A stretch of DNA of 7,086 nt from Actinomycetota bacterium. GTDB lineage: Bacteria > Actinomycetota > Humimicrobiia > Humimicrobiales > Humimicrobiaceae. The stretch covers positions 1 through 7,086 of the forward strand of contig PMCC01000151.1 in the NCBI GenBank assembly GCA_003155275.1. Direction: 5' to 3'. Positions 1 to 6,285 of the stretch are shown piece after piece (the first letter of the stretch is position 1; every line of letters begins with the position of its first letter). The position numbers and the translations under genes were made by a program. A model generated the notes under the pieces. It did no database searches. It was not told the DNA's origin and saw only the letters and a list, made by a program, of their open reading frames with translations.

Positions 1-660
1 GTGCCAAATGAAAGAATATTTTTAAATGGTGAGGTAGATTTTTCAGGTCTGCTTGTGGAAAGATTTGCGGGCTATCACCGACAAAGTTATGGCGGATGCA
101 AAGTGGGGGTAGGGGATGTGCTGATCGGGGCGGCGGCGCTCGCAGCAGATTATAACGGCGCAAGCAAGGCCAGCCATATTAAGGACAAACTTATAGAGAT
201 GGTACATTTAAATGAGACTCTTTATTGCTGTGGGATTGCCTGTTCCTCGCAAGGAATAAAAACCAAAGCTGGAAACTATATCATAGATATGCTTCTGGCA
301 AATGTATGCAAACAGAATGTCACAAGGTTCCCTTATGAGATTGCAAGGCTTGCGGAAGATATCGCAGGCGGTTTAATGGTAACATTGCCATCAGAAAAGG
401 ATTTAAAAGACTCAAAAATCGGGAAATATGTGGAAAAATACTTAAAAGGTGTTGACAGCGTATCGACTGAAGACAGGATGAGAATATTAAGGCTTATTGA
501 AAACATGACTTTGGGAACTGCAGCAGTAGGATACAGGACGGAATCCATGCATGGCGCAGGCCCGCCGCAGGCGCAAAGGATAATGATTGGAAGGCAAAGC
601 AATTTCGATATGAAAAAAAAGCTTGCCAAAAACATTGCAGGGATAAAAGACAATACCTGA
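1..660 (+). CDS. abfD: 4-hydroxybutyryl-CoA dehydratase, C-terminal part (5' end cut by window start)
   Basis: This is the C-terminal 219 residues of 4-hydroxybutyryl-CoA dehydratase / vinylacetyl-CoA isomerase, a cytoplasmic FAD and [4Fe-4S] enzyme that dehydrates 4-hydroxybutyryl-CoA to crotonyl-CoA. The reading frame is open from base 1. The GTG there is an internal valine codon, not a start, since the protein begins mid-domain. The motif ERFAGYHRQSYGGCK carries His26 and Cys33 of this fragment, spaced seven residues apart like the cluster ligands His292 and Cys299 of the Clostridium aminobutyricum enzyme; Tyr30 and Lys34 match its Tyr296 and Lys300. YRTESMHG near residue 178 holds the conserved late Glu (Glu455 in that enzyme). 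A loop around residues 133-155 is several residues shorter than in C. aminobutyricum. The fragment continues exactly from the partial gene at the other end of the window. No convincing terminator follows the stop. Confidence 0.95.
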   Translation: MPNERIFLNGEVDFSGLLVERFAGYHRQSYGGCKVGVGDVLIGAAALAADYNGASKASHIKDKLIEMVHLNETLYCCGIACSSQGIKTKAGNYIIDMLLANVCKQNVTRFPYEIARLAEDIAGGLMVTLPSEKDLKDSKIGKYVEKYLKGVDSVSTEDRMRILRLIENMTLGTAAVGYRTESMHGAGPPQAQRIMIGRQSNFDMKKKLAKNIAGIKDNT

Positions 661-722
661 TTCTTAAATAGTCGGTGTTGGATAAAATAAGCCCCTGATA
701 AAAAATATAGCCCTATAGTATC

Positions 723-774
723 GAAATTGTGAAAAGCAAAGACTCGGGGAAATTGTGAAAAGCAAAGACTCGGG
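723..774. repeat. Perfect 26-bp direct tandem repeat, two copies
   Basis: Bases 723-748 and 749-774 are identical over 26 bases and directly abut. Each unit contains the core TTGTGAAAAGCAAAGACTC. No clear third copy is present on either side. The unit has no internal dyad. It could be a regulator-binding duplication or a simple slippage product. Confidence 0.95.
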
Positions 775-810
775 AATTCAGAAATGGCAAAAATAAGGCA
801 TGGCAGATAA

Positions 811-870
811 GTATTTTAAATTTTTATATCTGTATTTATATCAGAATATATAAGAAAAATAATAAATAGA
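811..870 (+). promoter_or_regulatory. AT-rich putative promoter region upstream of thl
   Basis: The 60 bases contain only 7 G or C. TATAAG at 849-854 matches five of six positions of a sigma-70 -10 box and lies about 30 bases before the thl start, but there is no good TTGACA-like -35 box 16-18 bp upstream. An imperfect dyad (ATATCTG at 826-832 and CAGAATAT at 842-849) overlaps the region and could be an operator. This call rests on composition and position, not on a strong consensus match. Confidence 0.3.
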
Positions 871-885
871 AAAGGGAAGTACAGC

Positions 886-2088
886 ATGGAGAAAGTATAT
901 ATTGTATCCGCCTGCAGGACTGCAATTGGAAATTTTGGCGGCAGTTTAAAAGATATAAGTGCAGTAAAACTTGGAGAAATCGTATTAAAGGAAGCAATTC
1001 TCAGAGCAGGTATTTCCGCCAATGATATAGATGAAGTAATAATGGGCAATGTGCTCCAGGCAGGGCTGGGCCAAAATACTGCCAGACAGGCAGCTGTTAA
1101 TTCTGGTCTGCCAGTCACTGTTCCTTCTTATATTGTTAATAAAGTATGCGGCTCGGGATTAAAGTCAGTATCACTGGCAGCCCAATCCATTATGCTTGGG
1201 GAAGCAGAATGTGTACTTGCAGGTGGAATGGAAAATATGAGCCAGGCTCCATACCTGTTAAAGCAAAACAGGTGGGGCGCCAAAATGGGTGATGGTATTA
1301 TTGAAGACTATATGATAAAAGATGGCCTGTGGGATATTTTTAATAACTATCATATGGGTATAACTGCTGAAAATATCGCAGAAAAGTATGGTATAACAAG
1401 ATTAGAGCAGGACGAATTTGCAGCAGCTTCTCAATTAAAATCAGAAAGCGCGCAAAAAGAAGGGCGTTTTAAAGATGAGATAGTGCCAATAGAGATTCCC
1501 CGGAAAAAACAGGAACCGGTAATTTTTTCCGAAGATGAATATATTAAAGCTGGCTCTTCTGTTGAAAAACTTTCCACATTGCGTCCTGCATTTAAGAATG
1601 ACGGAACAGTGACGGCCGGTAATGCTTCCGGTATAAACGATGGGGCTGCAGCATTGATTCTTGCAGGTGAGAAGTATTTAAAGAATAATGGCATAGTGCC
1701 AATTGCAAGAATAGTAAGCAGTGGTTCTGTCGGGGTGGACCCAAGTATTATGGGAATGGGGCCGGTACCGTCAAGCAAAAAAGCTCTTGAAAAAGCTGGT
1801 ATCTCATTAGACAACCTGGGGCTTGTCGAGGCAAATGAGGCATTTGCGGTACAATCAATAGCTGTGATAAAAGAACTTGGGTTGAGAAGTTCCATAGTAA
1901 ATGTAAATGGCGGCGCTATTGCGCTCGGACATCCTATCGGGGCTTCAGGCGCGAGAATACTTGTCACGCTTTTATATGAGATGAAAAGAAGAAATGAAGA
2001 GTATGGCCTTGCTACTCTTTGTATAGGCGGTGGCATGGGTGAGGCGTTAATAGTAAATCGCGATAGTTTTTGTATGCAGGGTGATTAG
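886..2088 (+). CDS. thl: Acetyl-CoA C-acetyltransferase (biosynthetic-type thiolase)
   Basis: This cytoplasmic thiolase interconverts acetoacetyl-CoA plus CoA and two acetyl-CoA. It has 400 residues, about eight more than clostridial ThlA because of a short C-terminal tail. The start fits the family N-terminus ([16 protein letters not shown]) and has GGGAAG at 874-879, six bases upstream. The nucleophile Cys88 sits in [10 protein letters not shown]. His349 is in [10 protein letters not shown] and the second catalytic Cys379 in [10 protein letters not shown], so all three active-site residues are present. Clostridium acetobutylicum ThlA is known to form a reversible disulfide between the two equivalent cysteines. 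Whether this protein does so is inference. The gene leads the run into crt after only 3 bp and follows the noncoding gap. In this context it probably works in the thiolytic direction, releasing acetyl-CoA from 4-hydroxybutyrate-derived C4 units, although the reaction is reversible. Confidence 0.96.
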   Translation: MEKVYIVSACRTAIGNFGGSLKDISAVKLGEIVLKEAILRAGISANDIDEVIMGNVLQAGLGQNTARQAAVNSGLPVTVPSYIVNKVCGSGLKSVSLAAQSIMLGEAECVLAGGMENMSQAPYLLKQNRWGAKMGDGIIEDYMIKDGLWDIFNNYHMGITAENIAEKYGITRLEQDEFAAASQLKSESAQKEGRFKDEIVPIEIPRKKQEPVIFSEDEYIKAGSSVEKLSTLRPAFKNDGTVTAGNASGINDGAAALILAGEKYLKNNGIVPIARIVSSGSVGVDPSIMGMGPVPSSKKALEKAGISLDNLGLVEANEAFAVQSIAVIKELGLRSSIVNVNGGAIALGHPIGASGARILVTLLYEMKRRNEEYGLATLCIGGGMGEALIVNRDSFCMQGD

Positions 2089-2091
2089 AAT

Positions 2092-2871
2092 ATGCAGAGT
2101 GTTTTGTATCAGACCAAAGAAAATATAGCCACTGTGACCATTTCAAGGCCAAAGGCATTAAATGCGCTTAACGCTGAGATACTTTCAGAGTTAAGTGATA
2201 ATTTTAAAAAAATCCAGCAGGATAAAAATATCTACGTTGTAATTATAACCGGGGCAGGGGAAAAGTCTTTTGTGGCAGGCGCTGATATATCGGAAATGAA
2301 AGATTTAAATTTAAAGCAGGCGCATGAGTTTGGAAACTATGGCAACACTGTATTCAGGAGTATAGAAAATTCAAGGGCGCCTGTAATAGCGGCAATAAAT
2401 GGATATACTCTTGGCGGTGGGCTTGAACTGGCTTTGGCTTGTGACATAAGGATAGCTTCTGAGGATGCCACCTTTGGATTGCCTGAAGTCAGCCTTGGTA
2501 TTATTCCCGGTTATGGCGGGACCCAGAGACTGCCAAGGATTATTGGAATATCCCGCGCAAAAAAAATGATATATACAGCTGAAAGAATAAATGCAAAGCG
2601 GGCGCTCGAAATAGGGCTCATCGATATGCTGACCCAAAAAAGTGATTTAATGGAAACTGCAATGAACCTGGCATCCCAAATTGCATCACAAGCCCCAATA
2701 TCAGTTGCGTATGCCAAAGATGCTATAAATAAGGGGATTCAAACAGATATAGATACGGCATGCGCAATAGAAACAGATTTTTTTGCCAAGTGCTTTGAAA
2801 CACAGGACCAGAAAAATGTCATGGATGCATTTTTAAAAAAGGAAAAGTTTGTTAAATTTAAAAACAAATAA
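2092..2871 (+). CDS. crt: Crotonase / short-chain enoyl-CoA hydratase
   Basis: This enzyme hydrates crotonyl-CoA to 3-hydroxybutyryl-CoA in the cytoplasm. Its 259 residues match the usual single-domain crotonase length (about 260). The oxyanion-hole segments are GADISEM (residues 63-69) and GYTLGGGLELAL (104-115). The two catalytic glutamates are Glu112, and Glu132 in GLPEVSLGIIPGYGGTQRL, matching Glu144 and Glu164 of rat enoyl-CoA hydratase. Both glutamates point to a hydratase rather than a decarboxylase or isomerase paralogue. The ATG lies 3 bp after the thl stop, with the purine-rich AGGGTG (2078-2083) inside the thl 3' end as ribosome binding site, so the two genes are probably translationally linked. 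Its substrate, crotonyl-CoA, is the product of the AbfD encoded at the window ends. Confidence 0.95.
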   Translation: MQSVLYQTKENIATVTISRPKALNALNAEILSELSDNFKKIQQDKNIYVVIITGAGEKSFVAGADISEMKDLNLKQAHEFGNYGNTVFRSIENSRAPVIAAINGYTLGGGLELALACDIRIASEDATFGLPEVSLGIIPGYGGTQRLPRIIGISRAKKMIYTAERINAKRALEIGLIDMLTQKSDLMETAMNLASQIASQAPISVAYAKDAINKGIQTDIDTACAIETDFFAKCFETQDQKNVMDAFLKKEKFVKFKNK

Positions 2872-2886
2872 CCAGGGAGAATAACG

Positions 2887-3732
2887 ATGAATGTTTTTAT
2901 AATCGGTGCCGGTACGATGGGTTCAGGCATAGCCCAGGTTTTTGCATCAAAAGGGTTCCAGACGGTTTTATGCGATAAAGATGAAAAACTTGTGGAAACG
3001 GGTTATGAAACAATCGAAAACAGCCTTAACAGGCTTGTTAAAAAAGAAACTATCAGCCAGGACAAAAAGGGTGAAATACTATTAAATATTAAAAAAACCA
3101 CTGATAAGACAGATGCAGCAGGCTGCCACCTGATAATTGAGGCAGTAGTTGAAAATATTGAAATAAAAAAAGTGCTGTTTGGAGAACTTGAGCAAATTAC
3201 AGTCAAGGATGCAATCTTTGCAACAAACACTTCTTCGCTTTCAGTTACTGAAATAGCTGCGGCATTAAAAGACCCTGGCAGATTGTTGGGAATGCATTTT
3301 TTTAATCCTGCGCCTTTAATGAAACTTGTTGAGATAATCAAAGGAATAAACAGCAGGGACGATTCAGTTGAAAAGGTTATCGGGATTGTAAAAGAACTGG
3401 ATAAGGAATATGTAGTAGTAAATGAATCCTGTGGTTTTATTGTAAACAGGATTCTTATTCCAATGATAAACGAGGCAATAGGAGTACTTGCCGAAGGCAT
3501 CGCATCTGCTGAAGATATTGATAAAGCGATGAAGTTTGGGGCAAATCACCCAATGGGCCCCCTGTCTCTTGGGGATATGATAGGAAATGACATAGTTTTA
3601 GCTATCATGAATAACCTTTATAAAGAATTTGGGGATTCCAAATATAGGCCTCACCCTCTCTTAAAAAAAATAGTAAGGGCGGGCCACCTTGGAAGAAAAA
3701 CAGGGATAGGGTTTTTTAAATATCAGTCTTGA
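2887..3732 (+). CDS. hbd: 3-hydroxybutyryl-CoA dehydrogenase
   Basis: This enzyme oxidises 3-hydroxybutyryl-CoA to acetoacetyl-CoA. Its 281 residues match clostridial Hbd (about 282). The N-terminal Rossmann fold has IIGAGTMGSGIAQ (residues 5-17), and Asp30 ends the second strand, a feature usually associated with NAD rather than NADP. The catalytic pair is His137 (GMHFFNPAP) and Glu149 (MKLVEII). Asn187 lies in GFIVNRILIPMINEA. The C-terminal dimerisation domain ends with the typical GHLGRKTGIGFFKY. AGGGAG at 2873-2878 precedes the ATG, and the gap after crt is 15 bp, so thl, crt and hbd look like one transcription unit. A 54-bp gap containing an AT-rich run separates it from the lipoyl-protein gene. 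I looked for a terminator there and found no adequate hairpin. Confidence 0.96.
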   Translation: MNVFIIGAGTMGSGIAQVFASKGFQTVLCDKDEKLVETGYETIENSLNRLVKKETISQDKKGEILLNIKKTTDKTDAAGCHLIIEAVVENIEIKKVLFGELEQITVKDAIFATNTSSLSVTEIAAALKDPGRLLGMHFFNPAPLMKLVEIIKGINSRDDSVEKVIGIVKELDKEYVVVNESCGFIVNRILIPMINEAIGVLAEGIASAEDIDKAMKFGANHPMGPLSLGDMIGNDIVLAIMNNLYKEFGDSKYRPHPLLKKIVRAGHLGRKTGIGFFKYQS

Positions 3733-3786
3733 TTTCAATGGAATTTTTTTTAACAATATTAAAGACCAAAAGGAGCCAATGATTAC

Positions 3787-4023
3787 ATGAAAAAAATAGT
3801 GATTCCCGATGTTGCGATGGGAGATGCAGAGGTCGACATTTTAAAATGGTATGTCAAAGAAGGGGACAGGATAAAGAAAGGCGACGTGCTTGTAGATGTC
3901 GAATCTGAAAAAGCAAGTGTCGGCGTGGAATCAGAATATGACGGCGTTATAACCAAAATCCTCCATAAAGAAGGTGAGGTAACTTCAATAGGACAGTTAA
4001 TAGGCGAAATCGATGAAACATAA
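3787..4023 (+). CDS. Free-standing E2-type lipoyl-domain protein
   Basis: This 78-residue protein consists of a single biotinyl/lipoyl carrier domain and nothing else. It starts with MKKIVIPDVAMGD, continues through WYVKEGDRIKKGDVLVDVE, and places the expected lipoylated lysine, Lys42, in the beta-turn ESEKASV (usually ETDKA). GVITKILHKEGEV and GQLIGEID complete the second half of the beta-barrel. An E2 protein normally adds a subunit-binding domain and a catalytic acyltransferase domain, reaching 400 residues or more. Here a TAA follows directly, and the next 88 bp show no E2 remnant in any frame. AGGAG at 3771-3775 is the ribosome binding site. An earlier ATG at 3779 meets a stop after three codons. 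Its position before the E1 subunits suggests it is their acyl or electron carrier. The lysine context and neighbours make a biotin carrier less likely. Lipoylation is inferred. Confidence 0.88.
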   Translation: MKKIVIPDVAMGDAEVDILKWYVKEGDRIKKGDVLVDVESEKASVGVESEYDGVITKILHKEGEVTSIGQLIGEIDET

Positions 4024-4064
4024 TGATTTGCCATTGGGATTTAATTTAAAGAAATATTAACAAG

Positions 4065-4087
4065 GTTTAAATATATGCTATTTAAAC
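4065..4087. promoter_or_regulatory. Perfect 9-bp inverted repeat upstream of the E1 beta gene
   Basis: GTTTAAATA (4065-4073) and TATTTAAAC (4079-4087) are exact inverted copies separated by the five bases TATGC. The dyad ends 24 bases before the E1 beta start and lies in the longest gap inside the gene run (88 bp). It is AT-rich and not followed by a T-run, so it is more like a dimeric-regulator operator or a weak mRNA hairpin than a terminator. The regulator is unknown. Confidence 0.55.
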
Positions 4088-4111
4088 AGAATACGGGAAG
4101 AGGATTTAAAG

Positions 4112-5080
4112 ATGCGTGAAATAAGATATCTTAAAGCAGTATCGGAAGCCATAGAAACTGAAATGGATAATGACCCGAGTATTTTCTATATGGGCGAGGA
4201 CGTAAGGTTTGCCTTAAAGGGTATAGTAAGGGGTTTTATTGACAAGTTCGGGCCTGAAAGGATAATAGATACCCCAATATCTGAATCCGGTTTTACAGGC
4301 ATTGCCACCGGTGCGGCAATGTGGGGGATGAGGCCAATAGTAGAATTCCAGATAAGCATGTTTTGTTTTTTGGCTTTTGACGAACTTGTCAACCAGGCCG
4401 TGAAATGGTATTACATGTCAGGCGGAAGGTATAAAGTGCCGGTAACATATATCGTCCCGCTAAACTTTGGCTCGATTGCGGGCCAGCATTCGGATTCGCC
4501 GCACTCCTTTATGGTCCAGGGGCTGATGAAAACAATAATGCCCGCCACAGCCTATGATGCAAAAGGCCTGGTTACAAGCGCAATAAGGGACAATGATCCT
4601 GTTATCGTATTCCTGCCTGCAGGCATAACCGGCAAAAAAGGCGATGTTCCCGAAGAACAATATACTATTCCCATAGGTGTCGGTGAAATAAAAAGGCAGG
4701 GGACAGATATTACTGTTGTTGCTACAGGACGGCTGGTCCTAAAAGCGCTTGAAGCAGCTGAAAAGCTTGAAAGCGAAGGTTATTCCATAGAAGTCTTTGA
4801 CCCCCGTACACTCTTTCCTTTAGACAAGCCAATGCTGGCAAAATCTGTTGCAAAAACAGGAAGAGTAGTAATAATGGATGATTCCACGAGGACCTGCGGC
4901 TTTGCAGCTGAGGTTGCAGCTTTCCTGTCAGACGAATGTTTCAGCTCCCTGAAAGCTCCGATAAAAAGGATAACCCGCGCTGATGTCCCTGTGCCCTTTA
5001 GCCTTACATTGGAAAAACAGGTGGTACCCGATGGCGTTAATGAACTTATTGAAAAAATATATGGCATCTTAAAAAAGTAG
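4112..5080 (+). CDS. Thiamin-diphosphate 2-oxoacid (or acetoin) dehydrogenase E1, beta subunit
   Basis: This is the beta subunit of an alpha2beta2 E1 of the pyruvate / branched-chain 2-oxoacid / acetoin dehydrogenase family. Its 322 residues match the usual 320-340. Family motifs run in order: FYMGEDV (25-31), RIIDTPISESG (50-60) with Glu58 as the glutamate that activates the thiamin N1', GAAMWGMRPIVEFQ (67-80), QHSDS (125-129) with the conserved active-site His126, DAKGLVTSAIRDNDPV, and the C-terminal transketolase-like domain with EVFDPRTLFPLD. Some usual family features differ: the segment after NDPV reads FLPAG where E1 beta normally has a LEN/LEH-like motif, and PHS replaces the common QSLEA-type sequence after QHS. 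Substrate therefore cannot be assigned. AAGAGG at 4098-4103 precedes the ATG. Beta precedes alpha here, the reverse of the common order. Confidence 0.9.
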   Translation: MREIRYLKAVSEAIETEMDNDPSIFYMGEDVRFALKGIVRGFIDKFGPERIIDTPISESGFTGIATGAAMWGMRPIVEFQISMFCFLAFDELVNQAVKWYYMSGGRYKVPVTYIVPLNFGSIAGQHSDSPHSFMVQGLMKTIMPATAYDAKGLVTSAIRDNDPVIVFLPAGITGKKGDVPEEQYTIPIGVGEIKRQGTDITVVATGRLVLKALEAAEKLESEGYSIEVFDPRTLFPLDKPMLAKSVAKTGRVVIMDDSTRTCGFAAEVAAFLSDECFSSLKAPIKRITRADVPVPFSLTLEKQVVPDGVNELIEKIYGILKK

Positions 5081-5083
5081 GAG
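5079..5083 (+). promoter_or_regulatory. Ribosome binding site that decides the E1 alpha start
   Basis: AGGAG overlaps the TAG stop of the E1 beta gene. An in-frame ATG at 5085 would leave only one base of spacing, whereas the ATG at 5094 has ten. I therefore place the alpha-subunit start at 5094, removing three residues from the longest possible protein. Confidence 0.7.
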
Positions 5084-5093
5084 AATGATAAAC

Positions 5094-6080
5094 ATGATTG
5101 AGAATTTTAATAAAGAAAAATGCCTTGAAATATACAGGCAGCTAAAAATTGCCAGAAGATTTGAAGAAAAGACAATGGAGCTGGGCGGCCAGGGAGAGAT
5201 CCTGGGTTCCATACATGCCGGCATAGGCATGGAAGCTGTAGGGGTAGGTGTAACCCTTGCACTCAAAAAAGGAGACATTGCGCTTAAGACCCACAGGGCC
5301 CACGGGCAATTGGTAGCTGAAGGGGTGGACCCTAAATACCTGTTTGCCGAACTTATGGGTAAAGAAAACGGCTACAATAAGGGTCTGGGCGGCTCGATGC
5401 ATCTTGCCGGGCTTTCAGGAGTCCTGGGGGTAAATGTTCCGATGGCTTCAGGGGCTGCTCTTGCATTTAAGATGAAGAAGGAACCAAGGGTTGCAGTAGG
5501 GCAATATGGCGATGGCGCAGCAAACTTAGGCCCCTTGCATGAGGCAATGAATATGGCGGCAATATGGACATTACCGGCAGTATTTGTCTGTGAAAATAAC
5601 GGATATGCAGTATCCACATCATCAAAATATTCCACCCTTCTTAAGAATTTAAGTGAAAGGGCCAAAGCTTACGGCATCCCGGGAGAGACTGTAGACGGCA
5701 TGGATGTAATCGAGGTCTACAAGGCAGCGTCAAGGCTTATCGAACGGGCCAGAAGCGGACAGGGCCCGGCAATACTTGAGTGCAAGACATACAGGTATGA
5801 GGACCATTCAAAGAGTACTGCAGCCCAGAAACTGGCCTACAGGACCAATGAAGAAATTGAAGAATGGAGAAAGAAGGACCCTGTGATTTTATGGGCTGCA
5901 AGGCTTGTCAAAGAAAATGTATGCACCAAAGAAGAGATAGCAGCAATGGACGCCTCCGTGGAAAAGACAATTGACGAAGGCGTTGAGTTTGCCCGGAACA
6001 GCCCGCTTCCGCCACTGGAACTGGCCTTTAAGTATATGTATGCAACAGAGTGCCAGGGAATTCCTCAAAGAGGCTGGTAG
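5094..6080 (+). CDS. Thiamin-diphosphate 2-oxoacid (or acetoin) dehydrogenase E1, alpha subunit
   Basis: This subunit pairs with the beta subunit encoded 13 bp upstream to form the thiamin-diphosphate E1 that decarboxylates a 2-oxoacid (or cleaves acetoin) and would pass the acyl group to a lipoyl domain. It has 328 residues, a normal length. The diphosphate/Mg motif is intact: GDG at 139-141, then NN at 168-169, with 26 residues between. His67-Arg68 and His70 (KTHRAHGQ) and His238 (YRYEDHSKS) are conserved active-site region residues, though the usual GHS is DHS here. The GGSMH motif (99-103) is followed by GVLGVNVPMASGAA, where the family normally has about six more residues including GIVGA, which contacts the thiamin pyrimidine in pyruvate dehydrogenase. 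I checked the codons, and the shortened loop is in frame. Acetoin, pyruvate, branched-chain or 2-oxoglutarate-type substrates all remain possible. Confidence 0.9.
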   Translation: MIENFNKEKCLEIYRQLKIARRFEEKTMELGGQGEILGSIHAGIGMEAVGVGVTLALKKGDIALKTHRAHGQLVAEGVDPKYLFAELMGKENGYNKGLGGSMHLAGLSGVLGVNVPMASGAALAFKMKKEPRVAVGQYGDGAANLGPLHEAMNMAAIWTLPAVFVCENNGYAVSTSSKYSTLLKNLSERAKAYGIPGETVDGMDVIEVYKAASRLIERARSGQGPAILECKTYRYEDHSKSTAAQKLAYRTNEEIEEWRKKDPVILWAARLVKENVCTKEEIAAMDASVEKTIDEGVEFARNSPLPPLELAFKYMYATECQGIPQRGW

Positions 6081-6112
6081 GAAATCTTAAATACAGTATT
6101 GGAGATAAAAAG

Positions 6113-6259
6113 ATGCAGAATTTTGATAAAAACAATCCATATGCGGATAATGTTCTAATTGAAGAAAGAAAATTTCACGGTTCCCGCAAGGTGATTGCAA
6201 AACAGCAAAGTTTGAATTGTAAAAAATTGATACAGAAAAAAAATGCAACAAACCAGTGA
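6113..6259 (+). CDS. Hypothetical 48-residue basic protein
   Basis: I do not recognise this ORF. It starts MQNFDKNNPYADNVLIEERK and is rich in Lys, Asn and Gln, with a strongly basic C-terminal half (CKKLIQKKN). It has no predicted signal peptide, membrane segment or metal-binding motif. GGAG at 6101-6104 lies eight bases before the ATG, a good ribosome binding site. The same frame opens further upstream at 6050, but that start would overlap the E1 alpha gene and lacks such a site. It sits 32 bp after E1 alpha and 26 bp before abfD, within the same transcription unit. It may be a genuine small protein, the stump of a degraded gene, or an untranslated spacer. Confidence 0.45.
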   Translation: MQNFDKNNPYADNVLIEERKFHGSRKVIAKQQSLNCKKLIQKKNATNQ

Positions 6260-6285
6260 GGATATTAATTGAGGAGAATTAGAAA

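Larger units (their letters stand above)
661..885. other. 225-bp noncoding gap between abfD and thl
   Basis: This is the only gap longer than 100 bp in the window and so the most likely place for the promoter of the thl-crt-hbd group. It holds a perfect 26-bp tandem duplication (723-774) followed by a very AT-rich stretch (811-870, 7 G+C in 60). I see no GC-rich hairpin followed by T residues, so no intrinsic terminator for abfD can be called. I also see no tRNA-like structure and no ORF with a credible ribosome binding site. If the molecule is circular or tandemly repeated, this gap is the sole break in an otherwise continuous operon. Confidence 0.8.

Noticed and set aside
1..3. GTG at base 1 as the start codon of a short gene
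   Set aside because: The protein begins in the middle of the AbfD domain, and the codon fits as the internal valine following EDVF at the window end.
333..653. Open frames on the minus strand opposite abfD, thl, hbd and the E1 genes
   Set aside because: They lie antisense to well-supported enzymes with catalytic motifs, show no family motifs, and have low-complexity Ser/Ile/Phe-rich translations typical of shadow frames.
676..685. DnaA-box-like sequence in the abfD-thl gap
   Set aside because: TGTTGGATAA gives only 7 of 9 matches at best, in a single isolated copy, which is not enough to call an origin.
723..774. CRISPR array
   Set aside because: The two 26-bp copies abut with no spacer, and no further copies or cas genes are present.
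3700..3760. Possible intrinsic terminator after hbd, because of T-runs
   Set aside because: The only stem I can form nearby is about four A/T-rich pairs and is not placed directly before the T-run.
3752..3768. Rex-type operator suggested by TTAACAA-like half sites before the lipoyl gene and near 4056
   Set aside because: Each place has only one half site; the matching TTGTTAA half at the right distance is missing.
6050..6112. Longer version of the small ORF starting at 6050
   Set aside because: It would overlap the end of the E1 alpha gene and has no suitable ribosome binding site, while the ATG at 6113 does.
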